64,000 bases of DNA, taken from a virus. Position numbers and translations under genes: made by a program. Under the pieces are notes generated by a model. It ran no database searches. It saw nothing but the letters and a program-made list of their open reading frames with translations, and was not told the DNA's origin. Position 1 is the first letter of the stretch. Each line of letters opens with the position of its first letter. The DNA lies in the IMG/VR virus record IMGVR_UViG_3300033146_003879, positions 54,990-118,989 of that record; one strand, given 5' to 3'. Shown here in pieces: positions 1 through 8,713 of the stretch.

Positions 1-385
1 TGTTGAATGAGTGTGTTATTGTCACGGGTGAACCGCCTGTATCATCTACATTGAGTTCAATCCTAACAACAAGCTTACTTCCGCCTATAAATGAAGCATC
101 TACTGATGATGCTCTGAGACGCGGTGCTATATCGCTATAAACAGCACGTAGCGTTTTTAAGGCACTGTCAACATCGCTAGTAACCATAGCGCGGATATTT
201 GCACCCTCTTCTTTCCGAGCAAGCAATCGCTGGATAGCGGAGTCTGACGAGAAGAATACCCGGTAGACAAAGTCATTCATTATGTCCTGTAGTTCAAGGT
301 CTACGTTGCTTCCATCTGTATACTCTATCACAGGGTGTGTTCGGTCGCTTTCGGTATATCGTAAATCAAGCATAGTATCACTCAT
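1..385 (-). CDS. Virion-type protein of unknown function, C-terminus cut by window edge
   Basis: The ATG at 385 is preceded by AGGAGGGTGTT, a strong ribosome binding site, and the frame stays open for 128 codons to base 1. The visible part starts MSDTMLDLRYTES and is a mixed alpha/beta domain with a helix around residues 60-90 and strands after it (LRASSV, KLVVRIEL). A small baseplate protein of the gp25/W type is one possibility because of the 'PRLRASSV...LVVRIEL' pattern, but this is weak. It sits next in line after the primase gene on the same strand and has its own CTATAAT element 25 bases upstream. Confidence 0.75.
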   Translation of the reverse strand, partial: MSDTMLDLRYTESDRTHPVIEYTDGSNVDLELQDIMNDFVYRVFFSSDSAIQRLLARKEEGANIRAMVTSDVDSALKTLRAVYSDIAPRLRASSVDASFIGGSKLVVRIELNVDDTGGSPVTITHSFN

Positions 386-409
386 AACACCCTCCTGTAG
401 TACACCATT

Positions 410-415
410 ATTATA
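410..415 (-). promoter_or_regulatory. CTATAAT promoter element
   Basis: TATAAT on the minus strand (ATTATA on plus) inside CCTATAATAATGG, 25 bases upstream of the start at 385. It belongs to the recurring CTATAAT class, which shows no clear -35 box. Confidence 0.5.
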
Positions 416-418
416 GGC

Positions 419-3400
419 TCATTTCTTCTCTCTTGAGTCGTAATTATATGTCCTCTCCATCATGTCTGCTGTAATGTACAAATATGCCATAGGTAGGCCT
501 ATTGTATTTGACCTGTATTTGAGGCCTTTCTGAAGCATTGATGGGGTAAATAGGTTTGCTTTGTCTAGTGCTTTTATCTTCATCCGTATGAATTGGTTTA
601 TTTCAGCGATGTGGTACTTCTCAGACACCCACATGCGAGAATCAGATGATCCGATGTAACTCATGTTGTAGGCTTTGATGAAGGTCTTTGCTGTGAGCTT
701 CCCGCCATAAGTCTTGTCGATATGGAAGCAACTATCTATAAACTCATACAGACCGTTAGTTGCAAGGAGACGCTCCTCCATATTTCCGATCATATCAGGT
801 GTGACAAACATATCTACGCCTTTGTTCTCAATGGATAACCTATTTATGCGAGACGCAGTTATTATTTTATGCCATATACCAGGGCCCTCCTGTGAGACTA
901 TTTTGTCATGGAGATTTGGAACAACATCTTTTGGGTGAACTATATTTGTTAGTTGGCAGTAAAGTACGCGTCTCTTGAACGCAGTAGCTTCTCCGGTCAA
1001 CTGTGGTATTCTGTTTGTGTTGATGATGTGGCTTGATTTTGGGTAGACGTCTTCAGGCTGTCTGTAGAGTACTTTAACCGGGACGGGTTCGCCTGTCACT
1101 AATGTCTTAAATATACTCCCTAGATCTTCGCCTGAAGCGTCTGGTGTTATGTTAACAAGTTTATTATATACATTTGCTCTAGCCTGTGCTCCTTCATTAG
1201 TCTTTGCTGATAGTGAGTTAATATCAGCAACGGTCATTATTTCGTCTTTCCCGAGTAATCTCTCAAACACTCCCGCAAGCACGCTCTTTCCGTTTGACCC
1301 ATCCCCGACGAGGAAAACCGCCCTACTGTCACCAGCTGGATCGTACAACATGTGTGATACGAAATAAGCGATAATCCTCTTGAACTTGTTCTCTCCGTCA
1401 TCCATGAACTCCATAAACTTATTGAGAAGAGGTGTCGGCATCTTCATGTAAGATTGTGTGTGTCTGTCCAATAAGATGAGGTCTTGCTTCTCAGATCCTA
1501 TGGCAACTTGCATAACGGGGTCAGGTTCTGTCGGTAATGTCGCCCCTATATGATTCGCATTCGGCGCATCATAGCAGACATTTGTGTTGCTAAACCTTAT
1601 AAACTTACGTCCTGTACTCTCTTTCACACTGTTAAGTATGGACTTATCGAATCGCATTGTTCTTGGTAAGCTGAAGATACGTAATAAGGCGTCCTCGACA
1701 CTGCTCCCCATGGAGGAGTGTTTGTGTGTAGTCTTCCCGAGGAGCAGCTCGATAGACGCCAAGCCTCGCACTGCCGTAGACAGGCGCTGCTTTACTGTTT
1801 GAGTAATAAGCTTTGCTGGAAAGCCTAACTCAGTTGCACGTTGCCCTATAAATGCATCAATTTCTTCCTTATCGGAGAAACCGACACGAGGGGCCGTTCC
1901 GTAATACTCTGAATACGGGACATGCAGATTATTGTCAATAAGAAACACCTCAGGAACTCCTAGTTGACTTCCTGATGTTCTTATGTGGTAGATTAAACGT
2001 TGTTCTGCGAGTATGCTCTCAGCAAACAACTTTGCTATTGTGTTGTTGCGGCTCGCCTCGTTCTCAAATGAGCCTTTGCGGAAAAAGGGGAAATAGAATG
2101 ATTTAGGAAGGTACTCAACAAGGATTTGTATTGTCACATTTCCGTATTGTTCCTTATTCTTCTCCTTCGCAACAGCTCGTTGTATCGCATATCTGAGAAC
2201 TGCGAAGCTGGACAGAACGAGCTTGTAGTACTCTAGTGCGAATGGGCTTATTGGTTTCTTTCCTCCTTTCTTATCAGACTTCGATGATAGAAATATTGTC
2301 TTGTATTCAACAGGGGCTTGGTCTGCTGAGTGTAGATCGTTCATGTAAGCAATAAAAAAGAGGAAGTATTGGGCTTCATATACCGTTGTTGGTAACGAGG
2401 CGTAGAGCCCCAACCTACGTTTCTCGGAATCCAACAGCCGCATCACAAGAGACCCATAATCTTGGCTGTCTCCTGTTCCCCAATCCTGACATATCATCAT
2501 CTCATCACGCGACCAGAAACTCGGGTTACTATCCCCTTTGCGGGTCGGGCTCTTCATAGTTACAAAACCTTTGTCTGATGTCTGCTCAATAGTTGATATA
2601 TCGTGGTTTAGGAAAAGGAGTATCGACGAAATTGTTATGTGTTTCTTTATGTAAGAGTACATTAATGAGTTCCGCATAATATCAGGCATGCCATTGCGAT
2701 TAACACTGTTATTGTTTTTGTCGCTCATGTCAAGTAGCTCAAGAAGGGATCCTGTGTTTGTTGATGCTGTGGCAGGTGCTGATAAGTCCTTTGTTTGTGC
2801 CCGCACAAGGATATCGGATAAGAATTGGCTAGGCGCCAATAATGTGTTGTAACGTATGATCTCAACGGGTTTCTTCGGGGTTGATTTTGGGTTCTTTGTG
2901 AACGGCATACGGTTGTTCCTGGATATGTTAGAACAAGCCATGTCGTATACCACATGTTTCCCGGCAAACTGCATAACCTCTTGTGCAAACACTTCGTAAT
3001 GTCGTTTGTATGTATCAACACTTTCGGGGAAACTGCCGTCACAAGGGAATAGGTATACAATATGGTATCCGTGCCCTGTATATAGTACCATGTTTGGTTC
3101 CGTCTCATCTTGTACAGTATCGAGATCTACGAGGTGGTTTAGGACGCTTACGATTTCATCGGGAGACGCTTTGCTAACAACCCACTTAGCGAACGCTTCT
3201 CGTGAACCAAGATTCTCTTTCCCTACAGCTGCGGCCGCGGGAGGTGTTGACGCAACGAGTTCGTGTTGATCTTTCAGATCGATATCGATATAAAGCATCG
3301 GCCTGTACGTTATGTCAGTAGCTCGCGCTGATACCCGGCGTAGGTCGCTTGTTTTGGCGTAAGCCTCAAGTATAGCTGATGTGGTCATCTTATTGATCTC

Positions 3401-3697
3401 AACAACACTTGTGCCGTTATCTTCTTGCGCAGCAGAATTCCTAAGAATACGCTGCCTTACCGAATTACAGAACTTATCTGTGTCTGCAAAGGCATACATA
3501 AGACCGTTACTTGAGTACTTATCAATAATGCTAGCGACACGATCGGGGGTGAGGTCTTTTGCCTGCACTACCATTTTTGTCTCATGGGAATAAGTACTGT
3601 CTGAGAAAATTATTACTTGTTCTTTTTGGGAACAACTGCTTACGCAGGTCGAAAACTCTTCGCAAAATCTGCGAATAGGAATTGAAGGGGAAACCAT
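419..3697 (-). CDS. Primase-polymerase / SF3 (D5-like) helicase
   Basis: This 1092-aa protein most likely primes and unwinds DNA at the phage replication fork. The N-terminal part carries archaeo-eukaryotic primase motifs: the hDhD-type YIDID near residue 137 and TGHGYHI near 207, matching the sGxGxH motif. The C-terminal part is a superfamily 3 / D5 helicase: a Walker A GDGSNGKS near residue 800, then TPDASGEDLGSIFKTLVTGE and a sensor-like HIINTNRIPQL. Fused primase-D5 proteins are common in large phages and plasmids. The start has GGAG upstream, and a TTGACT-17-TATCAT promoter lies 42 bases before it, so it is probably transcribed by host sigma70 polymerase. It stands between structural genes, an unusual place for the main replication protein. 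Confidence 0.85.
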   Translation of the reverse strand: MVSPSIPIRRFCEEFSTCVSSCSQKEQVIIFSDSTYSHETKMVVQAKDLTPDRVASIIDKYSSNGLMYAFADTDKFCNSVRQRILRNSAAQEDNGTSVVEINKMTTSAILEAYAKTSDLRRVSARATDITYRPMLYIDIDLKDQHELVASTPPAAAAVGKENLGSREAFAKWVVSKASPDEIVSVLNHLVDLDTVQDETEPNMVLYTGHGYHIVYLFPCDGSFPESVDTYKRHYEVFAQEVMQFAGKHVVYDMACSNISRNNRMPFTKNPKSTPKKPVEIIRYNTLLAPSQFLSDILVRAQTKDLSAPATASTNTGSLLELLDMSDKNNNSVNRNGMPDIMRNSLMYSYIKKHITISSILLFLNHDISTIEQTSDKGFVTMKSPTRKGDSNPSFWSRDEMMICQDWGTGDSQDYGSLVMRLLDSEKRRLGLYASLPTTVYEAQYFLFFIAYMNDLHSADQAPVEYKTIFLSSKSDKKGGKKPISPFALEYYKLVLSSFAVLRYAIQRAVAKEKNKEQYGNVTIQILVEYLPKSFYFPFFRKGSFENEASRNNTIAKLFAESILAEQRLIYHIRTSGSQLGVPEVFLIDNNLHVPYSEYYGTAPRVGFSDKEEIDAFIGQRATELGFPAKLITQTVKQRLSTAVRGLASIELLLGKTTHKHSSMGSSVEDALLRIFSLPRTMRFDKSILNSVKESTGRKFIRFSNTNVCYDAPNANHIGATLPTEPDPVMQVAIGSEKQDLILLDRHTQSYMKMPTPLLNKFMEFMDDGENKFKRIIAYFVSHMLYDPAGDSRAVFLVGDGSNGKSVLAGVFERLLGKDEIMTVADINSLSAKTNEGAQARANVYNKLVNITPDASGEDLGSIFKTLVTGEPVPVKVLYRQPEDVYPKSSHIINTNRIPQLTGEATAFKRRVLYCQLTNIVHPKDVVPNLHDKIVSQEGPGIWHKIITASRINRLSIENKGVDMFVTPDMIGNMEERLLATNGLYEFIDSCFHIDKTYGGKLTAKTFIKAYNMSYIGSSDSRMWVSEKYHIAEINQFIRMKIKALDKANLFTPSMLQKGLKYRSNTIGLPMAYLYITADMMERTYNYDSREKK

Positions 3698-3738
3698 ACA
3701 AACACTCCATCAGTAAGGAACAGACTACACACAAGAAG

Positions 3739-3767
3739 ATGATAGTGTATGTGAAAATTTAAGTCAA
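3739..3767 (-). promoter_or_regulatory. Sigma70-type promoter for the primase-helicase
   Basis: Minus strand -35 TTGACT (3762-3767), 17-base spacer, -10 TATCAT (3739-3744), followed 42 bases later by the ATG of the primase-helicase. Confidence 0.7.
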
Positions 3768-3818
3768 GGAAATTCTGAAATTATTTAGTGTTTTTTGTAG
3801 AATGGGATTAGGTGGTCG

Positions 3819-4649
3819 TTAGACGAGGGGTGTTCCGTTAAGATAAGCTTTGTATTGAGCCATAAATCCGTTGTCTGACTTACCATAACTCAGATCATTG
3901 ATTATACTGAAGTTAAGTGGGACTTCTTTTGATGCGACGATATTAACGTTTGGCTGGAACTGAGATTGTCCACCCGCTCTCGTTGAATCATTCAGTCCAC
4001 CTTGTAGTCTACAATTCTCATAGTAGGATACAATAACTCCCTCGTTACCTTTTGTGAGTGTGATGCGAAGAATACCGAACTCCATTTCGTAGAACTCAGA
4101 GTGTGCAAAATTCATAAACAAGTCGTCTTTACTCATCGCTACGGGTTTGAATCCAGAAGCGGTATCCGTCCCACCATCACTAATGAAGTGATCAACAAGC
4201 GATCCGTTGTTATACTGGATTATATCATAGTACAGGCGCTTCAGTAGTGTGTACTTTGATGAAGGTGACTCTGAGCTTCCGGTTGTGGCTCCTGTTGATG
4301 ATGTAGGGTCGCCTGACACTAGGCTGTAGGCTCCTAGTCCGATTGACACAGAACCGTGCGTAGATGGTGTAGTGAACGTCTCAGGTGATCCGATTACGGG
4401 GTACTCCCCGCTGCCTGTCCTACTAGTTGTTACAGTGAACGTTGTGGAGAACGACAAAGGTGTTATTACGTGGTTGGTTGATCCTTGGGATGTTGCTACA
4501 TCGTCTAGTCCTAGTTGGTTTGTTCCCAACAAGGCAAATGTAGGTGGTCCGGAAAAGATCATTGTTTTGTCTGCTGTTGTTGAGCGAAAAGAGATATCTA
4601 GTCTATCCTGCTCGCTAATGTCGAAGTATTGTGCTAGTCCTTTTGCCAT
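3819..4649 (-). CDS. Tail tube protein candidate
   Basis: This 276-aa protein starts at MAKGLAQYF; the ATG at 4649 follows GGAGGCATAAG, which overlaps the stop of the sheath-like gene. It is rich in strands, Thr, Ser and Gly, with no enzyme motif. In contractile phages the tube gene directly follows the sheath gene, and that position is the main reason for the call. Another beta-rich virion protein is possible. The next gene downstream is behind its own promoter. Confidence 0.5.
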   Translation of the reverse strand: MAKGLAQYFDISEQDRLDISFRSTTADKTMIFSGPPTFALLGTNQLGLDDVATSQGSTNHVITPLSFSTTFTVTTSRTGSGEYPVIGSPETFTTPSTHGSVSIGLGAYSLVSGDPTSSTGATTGSSESPSSKYTLLKRLYYDIIQYNNGSLVDHFISDGGTDTASGFKPVAMSKDDLFMNFAHSEFYEMEFGILRITLTKGNEGVIVSYYENCRLQGGLNDSTRAGGQSQFQPNVNIVASKEVPLNFSIINDLSYGKSDNGFMAQYKAYLNGTPLV

Positions 4650-4650
4650 C

Positions 4651-7428
4651 TTATGCCTCCGTTGCAACTACGGCGTCTGTTACAGTCACGTAGTTATCAA
4701 TAGTTATTAGTTGATCCTGCGGCGATACGCCGTATCTGATAACAAGGCCATTTGGTATAATTGTTATCTCTGCAGCTGTTGCTTTTGCAAGAACTGTTCC
4801 GAGGTGTTTGTAGTAGCGGCTCAGATTTCTTCTGCGGAGAGCTTCAAGACGAAGTCTGATCTCCTGAATAACATCTTCAACAACGTTGTTTTTGCCAAGG
4901 AACTGTTTTGTAATGAAATAAATGTCTTTTGCGTACAACGCGACGGGTTTGATTTTGGGTAGCGTCCCATTCAGAGATGTCCCTTGTTTGAGGCCGCAGC
5001 TAGCATCCCGTATGCAGTATGGCTCAGGAATAGCTCCGAGTGTTGATGTGAGTACGTAGTACCCTGCTGACACTAGTTTGGTGAAGCCTTCCCGTGAGAA
5101 TACAGAGGTTGTCCCATTAACGCGCCCATACCCGAACCCTGAGATTACAACAGACGTGAGAGGCTGGTGTGGAGGAGTACTGATAGATGGGGCAAACATG
5201 AGTATTCCGCTAAACATGTTGTCTAAGCTAATCTGCTTTTCTGTATCTGATCCAACAGGTGTGTATTTGTATTCAATAGTTCCTGATAGGATCTTAAATA
5301 ACCACATGTTGTCTGAGTTCTGAGAGTTGTACATGTAGTCTGCTGTCTCTACGGAGTTCATGTGTTTTACAGCAGTTATGTGTGTTACAGGTCTTGCTGT
5401 GAACACTGAGTTTGTTTCTACAAACACAACATAATTCAACCCTATGTCAGATGACACTGTGAGGGGTGGTAGCGCTGCTCCTGTCAGTGGAGTGAGATTA
5501 ACGATCGATCCTGGGATAAGTTTTGCAGCAAGATCTACACCAGTAACACTTGTGGTGAACATGTAGTGATCACCAATTGTCGTGTCTAGTGTTCCGGCCA
5601 TCCCTTCGTTATTGAATATCACATCATCGGTAACTATTTTTGTTGGGTTCATCCCAATTCTGAATCGAGAGTTGTCAGGGTCGGCTTCTTGTTCCAACCA
5701 TGTATCAAATACACCTCGGTAATCATCCACAAGGAGGTATACCTGGAAGATATCAATGTAGTTTGACAGGATCCCTAAGCCGTCGTTTATGCCTTGATCT
5801 GTTGATGTGTCAATTGGCATAACGTACATTCGAGTCGTTCCTATCATATCCATTGATCGTTGACAAGCAAATCCGAGTGGGTTGCGAGGATCAGCGTATC
5901 CTATCTTGCTGAGGATATCACTATCGACGAGAATAGCGTTGTTAAAAATAGTGGGGTCGCGGTTCTCTGCAATATACCCAAGGTAAACATCACCTGTTAT
6001 TAACAAACCATCATCGGCGCCACACCAAGCAGTGTTGCAGAGTTCGTGGTACTGCCCAGACGCGTATCCTCGGATTATCTTCTTGTCGGTGTATGCGTTT
6101 TGCGTACCGTCCAAAGAGGCTTCTGTTGTTGTTGGATTTACAGTTGTGACGAGATCTCTAACGTCATCTGATTCTTCATCATATACAAAAGAGAACTGCG
6201 TTCTAGCGGTAAGACCTGTTGCAAAAGTTGATGTGCTTGAAAAAGGTTTGTCTGTGAGTGTTATAACACCATTAGCTTCGACAGACTTTTTAACTCGGTC
6301 GATTCTAGTTGTAACAAGTGTTCCTCCAGTATCAACCTCTCCTATAGTGGCTGTGGACTCGTTTGTAATGTAGGTGTGCAGAGCGGCTATGTACTCGGTA
6401 TCGCCAGCTTCCGTACTTGCTACATATGATGGTACGTAGGTCGCTGGTGCCACAGTTCCGGTTACAGCGGGAGCATCAAAAGTGTTGTCTGTTGTGGTGA
6501 ATAAGTCGCCGCCATACAGTCCCATAAGAACACTATGCACTTCAACAGAGGATGCACCTAGGATATCACTCGTACTGAGCCCTGTGTAAGCAATCTCGAC
6601 GGTTGATGTTGCGTCCATTATGTCGGTGGCTAATAGCGTTATTGACGCTTTCATATAGCCAGGTCCTACGTAAGGCACAGAGGAACTCATAAGTTCTGCT
6701 GTTGTTGGTGGTGATGTTGGGACGACAGGTGCCACAACTCCTGCAGCTGTCGCTGTGAACAACTGTAGCGTATTATTTGATATGGTTCCTGTGTTTGTTC
6801 CAGGTGCTGTGGTGAGATCGCGATCTGACAGTAAGTAGTGATCTACTGTTCCTCCGGCCTTTGGAGTAATAACAACTACAAATGACCCAGGCACGGCAAA
6901 GGCATCCGGCATCGGGATTGCTATTGTTAGCACGGATCCAGAGGTGTATAACACACCCTCAGATCCAGTAGCAAATGTATTTGGGTCTGGGGTTACGACT
7001 GTTTGTGAGGAGGTGTCTGTTACATCTTTGCTTGTGAGTACGCACGTTGAGTAAGATAGTGGAATAAGCGTGTGTCTATTAGTTGCTGGGATTACACTGG
7101 TGTTCAAAGACCGATACATAGCAAGGAATTGAGTTGATCTATCATACAACGAAACTGTATCTACGTCGACTTCTGAATAATCCCGGAGGTTTGGGTAGGA
7201 GGTTAGCGGGACTGTTATTGAGGTACTCTTGGTAACATCGTACTTTAGGTCTAAGTTTGTATCTGCGTCAGCAGGTACAAAGTGACCGTCGTCCTCGGCA
7301 GAGCCGGGAACAATGTGTAGGTCCTTGCTTTCTCCGAGAATAATACCCGAATAAGTGATTTGGTTGATGGCTACTGAGGCCGGCTTGTACTCTAGGTATA
7401 CTCTCGAGATCGGGATCAAATCATACAT
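4651..7428 (-). CDS. Tail sheath protein candidate
   Basis: This 925-aa protein is longer than the usual 400-700 aa sheath. The N-terminus reads like a virion beta domain (YLEYKPASVAINQITYSG), the middle is a long Thr/Ser/Val-rich beta region, and the last 130 residues form a helical plus strand domain (EIRLRLEALRRRNLSRYYKH ... VTVTDAV) like the conserved C-terminal sheath domain that ends in a strand exchanged between subunits. FGYGRVNGTTSVFSREGF before it resembles the insertion of a sheath core. CGGAGAATGCC precedes the ATG, and a CTATAAT element is 34 bases upstream. The extra length would be surface-exposed domains. The call rests on architecture and on the tube-like gene that follows. 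Confidence 0.5.
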   Translation of the reverse strand: MYDLIPISRVYLEYKPASVAINQITYSGIILGESKDLHIVPGSAEDDGHFVPADADTNLDLKYDVTKSTSITVPLTSYPNLRDYSEVDVDTVSLYDRSTQFLAMYRSLNTSVIPATNRHTLIPLSYSTCVLTSKDVTDTSSQTVVTPDPNTFATGSEGVLYTSGSVLTIAIPMPDAFAVPGSFVVVITPKAGGTVDHYLLSDRDLTTAPGTNTGTISNNTLQLFTATAAGVVAPVVPTSPPTTAELMSSSVPYVGPGYMKASITLLATDIMDATSTVEIAYTGLSTSDILGASSVEVHSVLMGLYGGDLFTTTDNTFDAPAVTGTVAPATYVPSYVASTEAGDTEYIAALHTYITNESTATIGEVDTGGTLVTTRIDRVKKSVEANGVITLTDKPFSSTSTFATGLTARTQFSFVYDEESDDVRDLVTTVNPTTTEASLDGTQNAYTDKKIIRGYASGQYHELCNTAWCGADDGLLITGDVYLGYIAENRDPTIFNNAILVDSDILSKIGYADPRNPLGFACQRSMDMIGTTRMYVMPIDTSTDQGINDGLGILSNYIDIFQVYLLVDDYRGVFDTWLEQEADPDNSRFRIGMNPTKIVTDDVIFNNEGMAGTLDTTIGDHYMFTTSVTGVDLAAKLIPGSIVNLTPLTGAALPPLTVSSDIGLNYVVFVETNSVFTARPVTHITAVKHMNSVETADYMYNSQNSDNMWLFKILSGTIEYKYTPVGSDTEKQISLDNMFSGILMFAPSISTPPHQPLTSVVISGFGYGRVNGTTSVFSREGFTKLVSAGYYVLTSTLGAIPEPYCIRDASCGLKQGTSLNGTLPKIKPVALYAKDIYFITKQFLGKNNVVEDVIQEIRLRLEALRRRNLSRYYKHLGTVLAKATAAEITIIPNGLVIRYGVSPQDQLITIDNYVTVTDAVVATEA

Positions 7429-7461
7429 GGCATTCTCCGTTTAATAACTGCTCACAGACCA

Positions 7462-7467
7462 ATTATA
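7462..7467 (-). promoter_or_regulatory. CTATAAT promoter element before the sheath gene
   Basis: Minus strand TGTGCTATAATTGG between the 7488-8126 gene and the sheath-like gene, 34 bases upstream of the start at 7428. It would let the sheath and tube be made from their own strong late transcript. Confidence 0.5.
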
Positions 7468-7487
7468 GCACAGGAGGCTAAAAGACG

Positions 7488-8126
7488 CTACAGGGAGTAT
7501 TTCTTGTAACCATTGATGTTGGCAGGGTCACTTGTTCCGAAAGAAGATGCAATTTCATTGTATCTTGTTTGAAATACATTTATGATGTTCCTGTAAGCCG
7601 CAGCTGCTGCGTCCGCGTCTGTAACTGTAAGAAAGACGTCAATCCGCATGTTCGACACAAAGAAAGGAGTATCTACTAACACAGGACAAGGTACGGCTGC
7701 TGTAGGACACACAATGGTCACATCTCCCAGTTCTAGATCTTTCGGTGCGATAGGTGTTCCTACTGCAGGATCCGTATTGGCAGAGGTTGGGAAAAACAGC
7801 CTGGGTGTTTTTAACCAAGGCTCCGCTCCAGCGCCAACCAGAGATCCATTATCTGAGAAATCTTCAACAGTAGCAACTCGTCCAGGAACCAAAGAATCCT
7901 CGACGAATTTAGAACTAGCTACTGCACCCCTACTCTCAATAAGGAACAGATTTAACAATGGAGAATCACCAGGATCAGTTGCGTGAATAGGTATCGTAGT
8001 CCCTTTTTCACGAACCTCAGAGATAACTGTTGTAACAAGGTAGTAGTAGCGAGAAGTTGCCCCGGAGCCTAACGTCACACCTTCCCTTCGCTGACTGACT
8101 GTATATTCTATCTCACGCATCACCAT
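7488..8126 (-). CDS. Unknown small structural protein
   Basis: 212 aa, start ATG at 8126 after AGGAGGTTGTGCT. No family was recognised. The sequence is strand-rich with short helices at the end (AAAAYRNIINVFQTRYNEIA). Gene order directly before the sheath suggests a tail completion or tail terminator protein, but nothing in the sequence proves it. A TTGACC-16-TATCAT promoter lies about 30 bases upstream, beside the iteron region. Confidence 0.7.
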   Translation of the reverse strand: MVMREIEYTVSQRREGVTLGSGATSRYYYLVTTVISEVREKGTTIPIHATDPGDSPLLNLFLIESRGAVASSKFVEDSLVPGRVATVEDFSDNGSLVGAGAEPWLKTPRLFFPTSANTDPAVGTPIAPKDLELGDVTIVCPTAAVPCPVLVDTPFFVSNMRIDVFLTVTDADAAAAAYRNIINVFQTRYNEIASSFGTSDPANINGYKKYSL

Positions 8127-8152
8127 AGCACAACCTCCTGCAGTTCACATAA

Positions 8153-8180
8153 ATGATAGCAAGAGGAAATGTAAGGTCAA
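8153..8180 (-). promoter_or_regulatory. Sigma70-type promoter reading out of the iteron region
   Basis: Minus strand -35 TTGACC (8175-8180), 16-base spacer, -10 TATCAT (8153-8158). It shares its exact -10 hexamer with the promoters at 3739 and 46313. Confidence 0.65.
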
Positions 8181-8277
8181 GAAAACAACAAAAAATAAGA
8201 CATTCCTAAAAACATCAATAATCCTATGTACGCGGGTGGCGCGGTATTAATTCTTACGCGCGTTCGCGCCGGCGTAA

Positions 8278-8342
8278 CTATTCTCTATATATTTTTTTCT
8301 TTCTTTAAAAAAGTTTTTTTCTGAGAGAAAACTTTTAAAAAC
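8278..8342. other. AT-rich tract with inverted repeat
   Basis: A 65-base tract of nearly pure A/T with AAAAGTTTT and AAAACTTTT as a palindromic pair around CTGAGAG. It borders the iteron array, where an easily melted element would be expected in an origin. It is preceded by a GC-rich patch (cgcgcgttcgcgccggcg, about 8258-8275). Confidence 0.5.
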
Positions 8343-8350
8343 GTGATTTT

Positions 8351-8655
8351 AGTCCCCAAAGAAGCTAAGTGTTCGATATTATTACAACCGGTTGGGGACT
8401 ACTCGGGGACTTACTCTAATATTCGGGGACTTATTCCTCTTATTCGGGGACTTACTCCCTTATTTCGGGGACCTCACTTTTGCAAAGTAGCATTAGTTGT
8501 ATACTTTAATTATCACCTTTTACAAAACACTAAGTTTTATTAAGTATACATTTCAAGGAAGTAAACGGAACGTGTGCAGAAAATAGCGTGTTTTACAGAA
8601 CACTCAGTCCCCGATTTTGGTGAGTAAGTCCCCAAATATGAAAGTTACTCCCCAA
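8351..8655. repeat. GGGGACT iteron array in opposing orientation (origin candidate)
   Basis: Five direct copies of a 20-21 base unit with core TCGGGGACTTACTC occur at 8391-8475; TCGGGG recurs at 8403, 8423, 8444 and 8465, about two helical turns apart. After an AT-rich spacer, three inverted copies occur at 8603-8655 (CAGTCCCCGA, GAGTAAGTCCCCAAATA, GTTACTCCCCAAAA), and one more inverted copy (AGTCCCCAAA) at 8351. Iterons with an AT-rich tract are typical binding sites of replication initiators or partition proteins. The whole 8127-8713 gap has no convincing gene. Confidence 0.75.
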
Positions 8656-8713
8656 AATCTACACAACAATCCCTAGATTTTTGGCGTATTTCTCTTTATT
8701 TCGTAAAGTATTC

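Noticed and set aside
8391-8475. Possible CRISPR array
   Set aside because: Repeat period of 20-21 bases leaves no room for spacers; units abut with only 6-8 variable bases.
8343-8543. 66-aa plus-strand frame over the iterons
   Set aside because: Its repeats (RGLIPLIRGLTPLFRG) are just the DNA iterons read in frame; there is no ribosome binding site.
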